Source of the DNA: Globodera rostochiensis
Lineage: Eukaryota > Nematoda > Chromadorea > Rhabditida > Heteroderidae
Assembly (NCBI GenBank): GCA_018350325.1
Contig: JAEVLN010000028.1
Coordinates: 558,001 to 622,000, forward strand
Direction: 5' to 3'
DNA: 64,000 nt
Shown here: in pieces, positions 45,771 through 54,910 of the stretch
Position numbering within the stretch: the stretch's first letter is position 1
Layout: every line of letters starts with the position of its first letter
The notes under the pieces: generated by a model
Told to the model about the DNA's origin: nothing
Seen by the model: the letters and a program-made list of their open reading frames with translations, nothing else
Databases searched by the model: none
Translations under genes and position numbers: made by a program

Positions 45771-46404
45771 TTACGCTTCGATGGCATTCTCGATTGGAGG
45801 CAACGGCGCATTCTTAAATAAATTTGTCATTTTAAGTTAATTTCCTTTTTTAAATCAATTTTTATCGAATGAATTTGGTTTAAAGTCCTTTTTTTGTCAT
45901 TTGCGTCATTTAGCCGTGAATGCGGGAAAACATCAAAGGTGAAATTGCATGCACAAATTATTTATGAAATAAAAATGCAACTTACGCATTCATCCCTATT
46001 GTTGATGTCTGGCAAGCATTTCTGCAGTGCGTCCTAAATTTGTTTTTATTTTTTTTCTCACATTTTTTTCATTTGTTTTAAAAAAGAAATTGCTTTTTAA
46101 TTTATAAATAATAAAAACTCTTACCCAGTTCGAATGTTTTCGCTGCAGGCATTTGAACGTCTTTGACTAAATTTGTTTAATATTTTTTTAAATTTTACAT
46201 AAAAAAAGTTTAATCCAATTTTTACATATTTTATAATTAAGAACAAAAATTGGAAACACTTACACAGCGTTCAATGTCGTCATACGCGACCTGACACCAT
46301 CGAGTGTTTTTCTAAATGATGAAATTTAAATTCAATCAAATAAATTAAATAATAAAAATAATTACGCATTCAGACTCATCCGGCATGCACTTTTTAAGGC
46401 TTTG
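45771..46404 (-). CDS. 3' part of a cysteine-rich protein made of five mini-exons
   Basis: Exons (minus): 46,366-46,404; 46,264-46,311; 46,125-46,166; 45,986-46,033; 45,771-45,812, of 39, 48, 42, 48 and 42 bp, all phase 0. They read QSLKKCMPDESEC, KNTRWCQVAYDDIERC, SKTFKCLQRKHSNW, DALQKCLPDINNRDEC and NAPLPPIENAIEA-stop. Each is bordered by TTTAG or TAAG acceptors and GTAAGT-like donors. Exons one and four are related (LKKCMPD.SEC / LQKCLPD..DEC), as if exons had duplicated. The family is unknown; nematode secreted DUF19-like proteins have comparable Cys spacing. The 5' exons, with any signal peptide, are not found between 46,405 and the repeat array that begins at ~46,573, so the gene may be broken by the array or continue beyond it. 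Confidence 0.65.
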
Positions 46405-47640
46405 CTAAATATGATTAATAAGTTCTGATTTTGTGTCTTAAATCATTCAAGATTCAACATTTATAGACATTAAATTAAAAACGTATATGTAAAAGGGATA
46501 AGCTTGGGCATTTTTGGGATTAGAAGCTCCCGCTGGTGCGTGGCCCAGTCTTTTTGCTAGGCGATTCGCAAAAAGCAATTGAAGAAACAAAGGCCAATAA
46601 CAAAGTTGCAATTGGATTTTCTTGGTGTTAAGAATTCAAATTTACTCGACGGCACCTATCGGCACCGGCGACTGACCCAAAAGCTTAAAGCAACCCCAAT
46701 AAGGCCGCTGAAGCAAAAAAGGAAAAACATCTTTTTAAAAAGGTTATGGAAAAAAATTTTAATTCAACCTTTGCCAACTAGTCGCTTTATGAACAAATAT
46801 CGAATTGATAAGCAGTAAAAGTGATCAGGCTTAAATCTTCAAAAATATAATTACCTATTTTGATTCTGGGCAATATTTAATTTTCTTTGATAATTTCAAA
46901 AGCATTGCCCGGTATTTTCACTTTTCTGAGCTAAAATTTGAATATAAAAAAATTATAAATTCCTTCGGGATTTCGGTACCGGGTATTTTCCGGTAAACTC
47001 GCGTCTACCCCAATTCCCATTCGACGGGACCTCCGTCCGTATGTTACTGTTACAGTAAAACTTTGATGAAATTTATTTGGTTACATTTGTTGGTTTAAAT
47101 TAGAGACCGGCCAGAAGGGTCGGTCGGTACTTTTCGGTAAAGTACCGAAAAAGTACCGGTACCGAAAAGTACCGAAAAAAATTGTCGGTACTTTTTCGGT
47201 TTTCGGTACCAAAATTTTTTATAATTAACTTTTCAACAAAAAATCGTTTATTTTGGAAATCTTGGCTTTCTTATATTAATAATTGAGTATTGGGAGATTG
47301 CGGTTCAAAAAAATCAGCATTTCGACCTGTTCCTGCTCTGTGGCAAGAAGGTTTAGGCCCCGAGACCGACCCCGACAAAAATTTTTCATCCCAAGCTTAG
47401 AAAATTTTTTCCAAGCCCTCAGGGATTTTTATCCAAAATGAGCCCCATTTTCAGTGCATTTTGGGGTTTCCGGATCTCTATGAAGGAGGTGTCAGATCAA
47501 GTTAGTGCATTTTTTGATCAGTATCCAAAGTTATGTAACCGTACCGAAAAAAAAAGTTGAATGCGTTAAATACCGAGAATATTTTTAAGGTTTTCAAAAA
47601 ACGCATAAACTTTTTTTCGCGCATAAAACTGGGTATGCAT

Positions 47641-47738
47641 CAGGGATGGGCGCCGACGCCCTCAAAAAATTTCGGAACTCGGAAATCGGAATTCCGAGGC
47701 CTAAAAATTTTTCGAAATCGGAATTCCGCCCATCCCTG
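47641..47738. mobile_element. Nested 98-bp MITE, CAGGGATGGGCG ends, perfect 8-bp TSD
   Basis: CAGGGATGGGCG to CGCCCATCCCTG-type ends (inverted, GGAATTCCG interior), flanked by GTATGCAT at 47,633-47,640 and 47,739-47,746. It is a deletion derivative of the family at 20,516. Present in every unit. Confidence 0.9.
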
Positions 47739-47984
47739 GTATGCATGCTTTTGGGTGGATAACGTGAAAAGGAGGTTACCAATCAATAAAAGGCTATGAA
47801 CTTTTATCGATTATAGATATTACTTCATTTTCTCGTTTTGCTAGCATTAGCCGTTTTTGAGATAAATACAAAAATTTAATAATTTTATATTGGCGCATAA
47901 ACTTTTTTCCGGTACTGTATTTGTCAAGGAATGTTCAAAATAAATTTGTTTTGAAAACTTCTGCTGGGGGCGGGGAGGTGGGAG

Positions 47985-48010
47985 TCGGCGGTGCCGATAG
48001 GCGCCGCCGA
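47985..48010 (+). repeat. GATA-loop hairpin in the array (unit 1)
   Basis: Canonical TCGGCGGTGCC-GATA-GGCGCCGCCGA. Further copies at 52,253, 56,520 and 60,796. Preceded by a short G-rich tract and followed by GAGAAAAATTC. Confidence 0.85.
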
Positions 48011-48265
48011 GAAAAATTCAAATTTTTGACTCAATTTGTTGAGATTTTCAACCAAAATTTTAAAAATACGGTATTTTTGGGAATGGAGGAATCAAAACCG
48101 AGAAATTCTCAGTTCGAGACCTAGACTCTCGAACAGCTCTAGCTGAAGGCGTCGCCAAGAGAACAAAATGAAAATTCTTACGATTTTATTAAGAAAACTT
48201 GTCCAATTTCGATAACTAAAATAGTGAAAAAAAAGTAATTCTTTATGTAAATCTTAGAGGTTTTG

Positions 48266-48368
48266 ACGTCGGACTATGAGACGAAGTTTCGTCGTGTCCG
48301 GGATTTAAACTCCACCACGCAAGCTCTTTAAACTCCTTTTATTTCCCCCCAACCAAACGAGAACACAA
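48266..48368. repeat. R repeat, 103 bp (first of eight copies)
   Basis: Copies: 48,266, 50,728, 52,534, 54,996, 56,801, 59,272, 61,077 and 63,548, each 103 bp. It starts ACGTCGGACTATGAG and ends GAGAACACAA. The first third forms an inverted repeat (CGGAC..GACGAA GT TTCGTC..GTCCG). It alternately joins A to B and B to A, at 2.46- and 1.8-kb spacing. Confidence 0.9.
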
Positions 48369-48809
48369 TATAAATAAAGGGATCAAAGTCAACAAGTCCT
48401 CAACTTGGACAATCCCAAAATAATCAATATCGACGAGGAATGAATATCCAAAATGAAGACAACCAAAATATAGAGAGGCCCGAAAATTTGGAGGATAACC
48501 GATGTTGCAATTGTGGGAGTTATTGCAGTTATTGCAGTTATGATGAAAGACACAAATCCAAAAGAAATGAACTATCAATTGGGATCTTTTGACATTTGGC
48601 GAAATGTTTTCGGCGAACATATGAAAAGGGCGAGAAGAGTCCTACATTGAATCGGTTAAAATTTTGAAAATTAATTTGCTAGTAACTTTCTTCAAAAAAA
48701 ATTGAGAAATTCCTAAATTAACTTCAATTTAAAAATCTTAAATACATAAAAAATACTGTTTTTCTTTCGAGGACTCGAACCTCAGACAATAGGTCTTTTG
48801 GTTAACATT

Positions 48810-50642
48810 TTAACCACTGAGCCACGTAATACTTCCAATAACGGTTGAAAAATTCAAATATATTTCGGTAAAGTACCGATGCCTGAGTACCGAAAAGTAC
48901 CGAAAAAGCGTCGGTACTTTCCCGTACCGTCCGATCTCTAGTTTAAATGAATATTTGATTTCTCTTCCAATTGACCCCCCTCCCCCTACTTTCCTCGACT
49001 CCCGGTTCGTCTCCTTCCCTACAATAAAAGATTCCACCAACGTCTTCAGCTTGTCTCTTTCTTTGGACACCAATTCGAGCTGTTTTTCCAACGTCTTTAT
49101 TCTCTCCTCGTCTGCACGCTTCGGTGGCACTTCCTCTTTTTTCGACTTTGCCGAAACCTTTCTGTTCCGCTGGGGCTGCTGATCACCTGGTAAGTTTCCG
49201 CTTGAACTCTCCAAACAGCACGCCGGCTGCAGCATGCGTGTACCGTGTACAGGTGTTTCCCAAAAGAAAGATTGTATCGGGGCTACCGAGCTTGCACTCA
49301 ACCTTTTCAAATTCACAAATTGGACAGTTTCCTCAGAGGTAAAGGAAATTTCTAGAGGAAACTTCTTCGGCCCGAAAATTGCATCTCCAAACCCTCCGTT
49401 CGAAGCGGTGTCCAAAAAATTATTCTGAGAGGGAATTTTTTCCAAAATTTGTTGGTTTTGGACTTCAAATTCGACTCCCAACCCGTCGACTTCACCTGAG
49501 CTCGACCGACATTCTTTTATCGGCTCCGTCACTCTGTCCTGTGGGATTATTTTTTCAAAACTTTCCTCGTCATATAAAATTTTGCTGATTTCGGTTCTTA
49601 AATCTTTGAGGGAGATCGAGTTCCCAAACCTGTTTACCGCCGCTGTCGTTGCTTTCTGGGCCTTTCCTTTCAGCTTGATCTGCATCACCTCCACAATTCT
49701 CTCCGAGCTCCATTCGGTTGTGCGAGTCTCCAATGCAGTGAAGAAGTCAATTATCGCTTCTCTGCCTTCCGTGCCGTTCAAAATTGGCAATTCCTTTAGC
49801 AGCCGCGCACACTGAGCTGAGAGCTTCACCTTCTGCATCTCCGCCTCGAGTCCCATTTGTGCGACTTGCGCAGTTTGTTTGTATGGCCATTGGTATGGCA
49901 CATACGCGGTCTGCATTTGCTGAGGCACCGAGAATGCCTGGTTTTGGACTGGCGGCTGGCTCGCCGGATAGACTTGCATTGGAGCCAAACATTCTGCCGT
50001 TTCCATATAACCATAAAAACTGCTCTGAGCACTCGAAGCTCTGTTTTCCCCAGGACCGCCCTGTCCAATTCCAACTCCAAAATTCATACTTTGCTGGACC
50101 TGAGCGCCTCGAGGAAGCACTCTATATTTAACAAATTCGCCCTGTTCCTGGACTCCGAAATTCAAATTTGATTGGACCTGAGCGCCACGAGAAGATGCTC
50201 TGTTTTGACTGTTACCGGAATTGTTTGGATAAGCAATCATTGCCTCTCGACTCCCAATCTGACTCTGGGCGAGTTGGCTCATATTTGGGGAAGCCAAATA
50301 AATTCCTCCCTGCTGCACCATTTGATTTTGGTCAGACTCCTTTACGAACCGGCTCTGACGGTTTTCACTAGAAATGGGCGAGGACGAAGTGGCCACGAGG
50401 AAGCCGCTTTGGTTTTGGACGGACCCATACCAACCCGAATTTTGATTTTGGACCACCGAAATCTGATGAGGTTGCTGGTGGGCACCCCTACACGAATTTT
50501 CATTTCTTAAAAAATTGGAATTTTCGACGTGCAGAGCCACGGGGAGACTCTGATAACTTTCGTCCCCTCTTCTACTCTGGGTTACACCCCAATTTTCCGC
50601 ACGAAACAGACTTGAGCTGAAACTGCCTTGACTCATTTCCAA
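48810..50642 (-). CDS. Gag-like retroelement protein, 610 aa (unit 1)
   Basis: A single uninterrupted frame from ATG 50,642. Residues 1-260 are Gln/Asn/Ser-rich with repeated SRGAQVQ.. and VQNQ phrases and probably disordered. About 275-370 resembles a capsid-type Gag core (LKELPILNGTEGREAIIDFF, ERIVEVMQIKLKGKAQKA, LKDLRTEISKILYD). About 500-545 is a basic linker plus coiled coil (ERIKTLEKQLELVSKERDKL). No protease, reverse transcriptase or integrase lies anywhere in the unit. The last ~45 codons are encoded by the end of the hAT-like element, so the natural C-terminus has been replaced. Such a protein could have arisen from an LTR retrotransposon and be non-autonomous; domestication is possible but unproven. 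Unit 1 has Ser where units 2-4 have Arg in the (S/R)ASSVAP phrase. Confidence 0.75.
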   Translation of the reverse strand: MEMSQGSFSSSLFRAENWGVTQSRRGDESYQSLPVALHVENSNFLRNENSCRGAHQQPHQISVVQNQNSGWYGSVQNQSGFLVATSSSPISSENRQSRFVKESDQNQMVQQGGIYLASPNMSQLAQSQIGSREAMIAYPNNSGNSQNRASSRGAQVQSNLNFGVQEQGEFVKYRVLPRGAQVQQSMNFGVGIGQGGPGENRASSAQSSFYGYMETAECLAPMQVYPASQPPVQNQAFSVPQQMQTAYVPYQWPYKQTAQVAQMGLEAEMQKVKLSAQCARLLKELPILNGTEGREAIIDFFTALETRTTEWSSERIVEVMQIKLKGKAQKATTAAVNRFGNSISLKDLRTEISKILYDEESFEKIIPQDRVTEPIKECRSSSGEVDGLGVEFEVQNQQILEKIPSQNNFLDTASNGGFGDAIFGPKKFPLEISFTSEETVQFVNLKRLSASSVAPIQSFFWETPVHGTRMLQPACCLESSSGNLPGDQQPQRNRKVSAKSKKEEVPPKRADEERIKTLEKQLELVSKERDKLKTLVESFIVGKETNRESRKVGGGGSIGREIKYSFKLEIGRYGKVPTLFRYFSVLRHRYFTEIYLNFSTVIGSITWLSG

Positions 50643-50674
50643 ACAAAAATTTTTCCAACTAATTCAATAAAATA

Positions 50675-50740
50675 AACCTTGGTAGAGTACTCGCTTTGCA
50701 CGCGTGAGGCGTGTTTTAAGGTCCACCACGTCGGACTATG
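50675..50740 (+). other. tRNA-Ala-like fragment upstream of the Gag-like ORF
   Basis: CTTGGTAGAGTACTCGC followed by TTTGCAC (anticodon-loop-like, TGC) and GCGTGAGGC closely match the 5' half and anticodon arm of tRNA-Ala(TGC). The T arm is degenerate, and the sequence ends GTCCACCA just before R. Copies at ~54,943, ~59,219 and ~63,495. Could be a primer-site relic or a SINE-like promoter. Confidence 0.5.
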
Positions 50741-53077
50741 AGACGAAGTTTCGTCGTGTCCGGGATTTAAACTCCACCACGCAAGCTCTTTAAACTCCTT
50801 TTATTTCCCCCCAACCAAACGAGAACACAAAAGCAATTGAAGAAACAAAGGCCAATAACAAAGTTGCAATTGGATTTTCTTGGTGTTAAGAATTCAAATT
50901 TACTCGACGGCACCTATCGGCACCGGCGACTGACCCAAAAGCTTAAAGCAACCCCAATAAGGCCGCTGAAGCAAAAAAGGAAAAACATCTTTTTAAAAAG
51001 GTTATGGAAAAAAATTTTAATTCAACCTTTGCCAACTAGTCGCTTTATGAACAAATATCGAATTGATAAGCAGTAAAAGTGATCAGGCTTAAATCTTCAA
51101 AAATATAATTACCTATTTTGATTCTGGGCAATATTTAATTTTCTTTGATAATTTCAAAAGCATTGCCCGGTATTTTCACTTTTCTGAGCTAAAATTTGAA
51201 TATAAAAAAATTATAAATTCCTTCGGGATTTCGGTACCGGGTATTTTCCGGTAAACTCGCGTCTACCCCAATTCCCATTCGACGGGACCTCCGTCCGTAT
51301 GTTACTGTTACAGTAAAACTTTGATGAAATTTATTTGGTTACATTTGTTGGTTTAAATTAGAGACCGGCCAGAAGGGTCGGTCGGTACTTTTCGGTAAAG
51401 TACCGAAAAAGTACCGGTACCGAAAAGTACCGAAAAAAATTGTCGGTACTTTTTCGGTTTTCGGTACCAAAATTTTTTATAATTAACTTTTCAACAAAAA
51501 ATCGTTTATTTTGGAAATCTTGGCTTTCTTATATTAATAATTGAGTATTGGGAGATTGCGGTTCAAAAAAATCAGCATTTCGACCTGTTCCTGCTCTGTG
51601 GCAAGAAGGTTTAGGCCCCGAGACCGACCCCGACAAAAATTTTTCATCCCAAGCTTAGAAAATTTTTTCCAAGCCCTCAGGGATTTTTATCCAAAATGAG
51701 CCCCATTTTCAGTGCATTTTGGGGTTTCCGGATCTCTATGAAGGAGGTGTCAGATCAAGTTAGTGCATTTTTTGATCAGTATCCAAAGTTATGTAACCGT
51801 ACCGAAAAAAAAAGTTGAATGCGTTAAATACCGAGAATATTTTTAAGGTTTTCAAAAAACGCATAAACTTTTTTTCGCGCATAAAACTGGGTATGCATCA
51901 GGGATGGGCGCCGACGCCCTCAAAAAATTTCGGAACTCGGAAATCGGAATTCCGAGGCCTAAAAATTTTTCGAAATCGGAATTCCGCCCATCCCTGGTAT
52001 GCATGCTTTTGGGTGGATAACGTGAAAAGGAGGTTACCAATCAATAAAAGGCTATGAACTTTTATCGATTATAGATATTACTTCATTTTCATAAACGAAA
52101 TCGTTTTGCTAGCATTAGCCGTTTTTGAGATAAATACAAAAATTTAATAATTTTATATTGGCGCATAAACTTTTTTCCGGTACTGTATTTGTCAAGGAAT
52201 GTTCAAAATAAATTTGTTTTGAAAACTTCTGCTGGGGGCGGGGAGGTGGGAGTCGGCGGTGCCGATAGGCGCCGCCGAGAAAAATTCAAATTTTTGACTC
52301 AATTTGTTGAGATTTTCAACCAAAATTTTAAAAATACGGTATTTTTGGGAATGGAGGAATCAAAACCGAGAAATTCTCAGTTCGAGACCTAGACTCTCGA
52401 ACAGCTCTAGCCGAAGGCGTCGCCAAGAGAACAAAATGAAAATTCTTACGATTTTATTAAGAAAACTTGTCCAATTTCGATAACTAAAATAGTGAAAAAA
52501 AAGTAATTCTTTATGTAAATCTTAGAGGTTTTGACGTCGGACTATGAGACGAAGTTTCGTCGTGTCCGGGATTTAAACTCCACCACGCAAGCTCTTTAAA
52601 CTCCTTTTATTTCCCCCCAACCAAACGAGAACACAATATAAATAAAGGGATCAAAGTCAACAAGTCCTCAACTTGGACAATCCCAAAATAATCAATATCG
52701 ACGAGGAATGAATATCCAAAATGAAGACAACCAAAATATAGAGAGGCCCGAAAATTTGGAGGATAACCGATGTTGCAATTGTGGGAGTTATTGCAGTTAT
52801 TGCAGTTATGATGAAAGACACAAATCCAAAAGAAATGAACTATCAATTGGGATCTTTTGACATTTGGCGAAATGTTTTCGGCGAACATATGAAAAGGGCG
52901 AGAAGAGTCCTACATTGAATCGGTTAAAATTTTGAAAATTAATTTGCTAGTAACTTTCTTCAAAAAAAATTGAGAAATTCCTAAATTAACTTCAATTTAA
53001 AAATCTTAAATACATAAAAAATACTGTTTTTCTTTCGAGGACTCGAACCTCAGACAATAGGTCTTTTGGTTAACATT

Positions 53078-54910
53078 TTAACCACTGAGCCACGTAATAC
53101 TTCCAATAACGGTTGAAAAATTCAAATATATTTCGGTAAAGTACCGATGCCTGAGTACCGAAAAGTACCGAAAAAGCGTCGGTACTTTCCCGTACCGTCC
53201 GATCTCTAGTTTAAATGAATATTTGATTTCTCTTCCAATTGACCCCCCTCCCCCTACTTTCCTCGACTCCCGGTTCGTCTCCTTCCCTACAATAAAAGAT
53301 TCCACCAACGTCTTCAGCTTGTCTCTTTCTTTGGACACCAATTCGAGCTGTTTTTCCAACGTCTTTATTCTCTCCTCGTCTGCACGCTTCGGTGGCACTT
53401 CCTCTTTTTTCGACTTTGCCGAAACCTTTCTGTTCCGCTGGGGCTGCTGATCACCTGGTAAGTTTCCGCTTGAACTCTCCAAACAGCACGCCGGCTGCAG
53501 CATGCGTGTACCGTGTACAGGTGTTTCCCAAAAGAAAGATTGTATCGGGGCTACCGAGCTTGCCCTCAACCTTTTCAAATTCACAAATTGGACAGTTTCC
53601 TCAGAGGTAAAGGAAATTTCTAGAGGAAACTTCTTCGGCCCGAAAATTGCATCTCCAAACCCTCCGTTCGAAGCGGTGTCCAAAAAATTATTCTGAGAGG
53701 GAATTTTTTCCAAAATTTGTTGGTTTTGGACTTCAAATTCGACTCCCAACCCGTCGACTTCACCTGAGCTCGACCGACATTCTTTTATCGGCTCCGTCAC
53801 TCTGTCCTGTGGGATTATTTTTTCAAAACTTTCCTCGTCATATAAAATTTTGCTGATTTCGGTTCTTAAATCTTTGAGGGAGATCGAGTTCCCAAACCTG
53901 TTTACCGCCGCTGTCGTTGCTTTCTGGGCCTTTCCTTTCAGCTTGATCTGCATCACCTCCACAATTCTCTCCGAGCTCCATTCGGTTGTGCGAGTCTCCA
54001 ATGCAGTGAAGAAGTCAATTATCGCTTCTCTGCCTTCCGTGCCGTTCAAAATTGGCAATTCCTTTAGCAGCCGCGCACACTGAGCTGAGAGCTTCACCTT
54101 CTGCATCTCCGCCTCGAGTCCCATTTGTGCGACTTGCGCAGTTTGTTTGTATGGCCATTGGTATGGCACATACGCGGTCTGCATTTGCTGAGGCACCGAG
54201 AATGCCTGGTTTTGGACTGGCGGCTGGCTCGCCGGATAGACTTGCATTGGAGCCAAACATTCTGCCGTTTCCATATAACCATAAAAACTGCTCTGAGCAC
54301 TCGAAGCTCTGTTTTCCCCAGGACCGCCCTGTCCAATTCCAACTCCAAAATTCATACTTTGCTGGACCTGAGCGCCTCGAGGAAGCACTCTATATTTAAC
54401 AAATTCGCCCTGTTCCTGGACTCCGAAATTCAAATTTGATTGGACCTGAGCGCCACGAGAAGATGCTCTGTTTTGACTGTTACCGGAATTGTTTGGATAA
54501 GCAATCATTGCCTCTCGACTCCCAATCTGACTCTGGGCGAGTTGGCTCATATTTGGGGAAGCCAAATAAATTCCTCCCTGCTGCACCATTTGATTTTGGT
54601 CAGACTCCTTTACGAACCGGCTCTGACGGTTTTCACTAGAAATGGGCGAGGACGAAGTGGCCACGAGGAAGCCGCTTTGGTTTTGGACGGACCCATACCA
54701 ACCCGAATTTTGATTTTGGACCACCGAAATCTGATGAGGTTGCTGGTGGGCACCCCTACACGAATTTTCATTTCTTAAAAAATTGGAATTTTCGACGTGC
54801 AGAGCCACGGGGAGACTCTGATAACTTTCGTCCCCTCTTCTACTCTGGGTTACACCCCAATTTTCCGCACGAAACAGACTTGAGCTGAAACTGCCTTGAC
54901 TCATTTCCAA
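53078..54910 (-). CDS. Gag-like retroelement protein, 610 aa (unit 2)
   Basis: Same protein as unit 1 with one visible change (Arg for Ser in the ASSVAP phrase). The frame is intact. Confidence 0.75.
   Translation of the reverse strand: MEMSQGSFSSSLFRAENWGVTQSRRGDESYQSLPVALHVENSNFLRNENSCRGAHQQPHQISVVQNQNSGWYGSVQNQSGFLVATSSSPISSENRQSRFVKESDQNQMVQQGGIYLASPNMSQLAQSQIGSREAMIAYPNNSGNSQNRASSRGAQVQSNLNFGVQEQGEFVKYRVLPRGAQVQQSMNFGVGIGQGGPGENRASSAQSSFYGYMETAECLAPMQVYPASQPPVQNQAFSVPQQMQTAYVPYQWPYKQTAQVAQMGLEAEMQKVKLSAQCARLLKELPILNGTEGREAIIDFFTALETRTTEWSSERIVEVMQIKLKGKAQKATTAAVNRFGNSISLKDLRTEISKILYDEESFEKIIPQDRVTEPIKECRSSSGEVDGLGVEFEVQNQQILEKIPSQNNFLDTASNGGFGDAIFGPKKFPLEISFTSEETVQFVNLKRLRASSVAPIQSFFWETPVHGTRMLQPACCLESSSGNLPGDQQPQRNRKVSAKSKKEEVPPKRADEERIKTLEKQLELVSKERDKLKTLVESFIVGKETNRESRKVGGGGSIGREIKYSFKLEIGRYGKVPTLFRYFSVLRHRYFTEIYLNFSTVIGSITWLSG

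Larger units (their letters stand above)
47101..48940. mobile_element. hAT-like element, TAGAGAYCGG termini, 8-bp TSD (unit 1)
   Basis: Starts TAGAGACCGGCCAGAAGG and ends CCGTACCGTCCGATCTCTA, flanked by perfect GTTTAAAT (47,093-47,100 and 48,941-48,948). Subterminal GTACCGAAAAGTACCG repeats. Inside: a 98-bp nested MITE, one GATA hairpin, an R repeat (48,266-48,368), ~280 bp of retroelement-like sequence and a minus-strand tRNA-like segment (~48,770-48,835; TGGCTCAGTGG and GGTTCGAGTCC). Repeated in units 2-4 at ~51,359, ~55,627 and ~59,903. Confidence 0.88.

Noticed and set aside
48339..48620. Minus-strand 93-96-codon frame with NCNNCNN repeats
   Set aside because: Lies opposite the zinc-knuckle-like plus frame and is created by the ATTGCAGTT repeat; no independent support.
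48770..48835. A working tRNA gene on the minus strand
   Set aside because: A and B boxes are good, but the acceptor stem does not pair and the anticodon arm is unclear.
49784..50510. Plus-strand frames of 104-115 codons opposite the Gag-like ORF (also in the other units)
   Set aside because: Shadows of a long real frame; composition is unlike known proteins and no start context or domain is visible.
48266..50830. R copies as the two LTRs of one retrotransposon
   Set aside because: One R lies inside the hAT-like element, R does not begin TG and end CA convincingly, and no pol genes lie between; kept only as a hypothesis.
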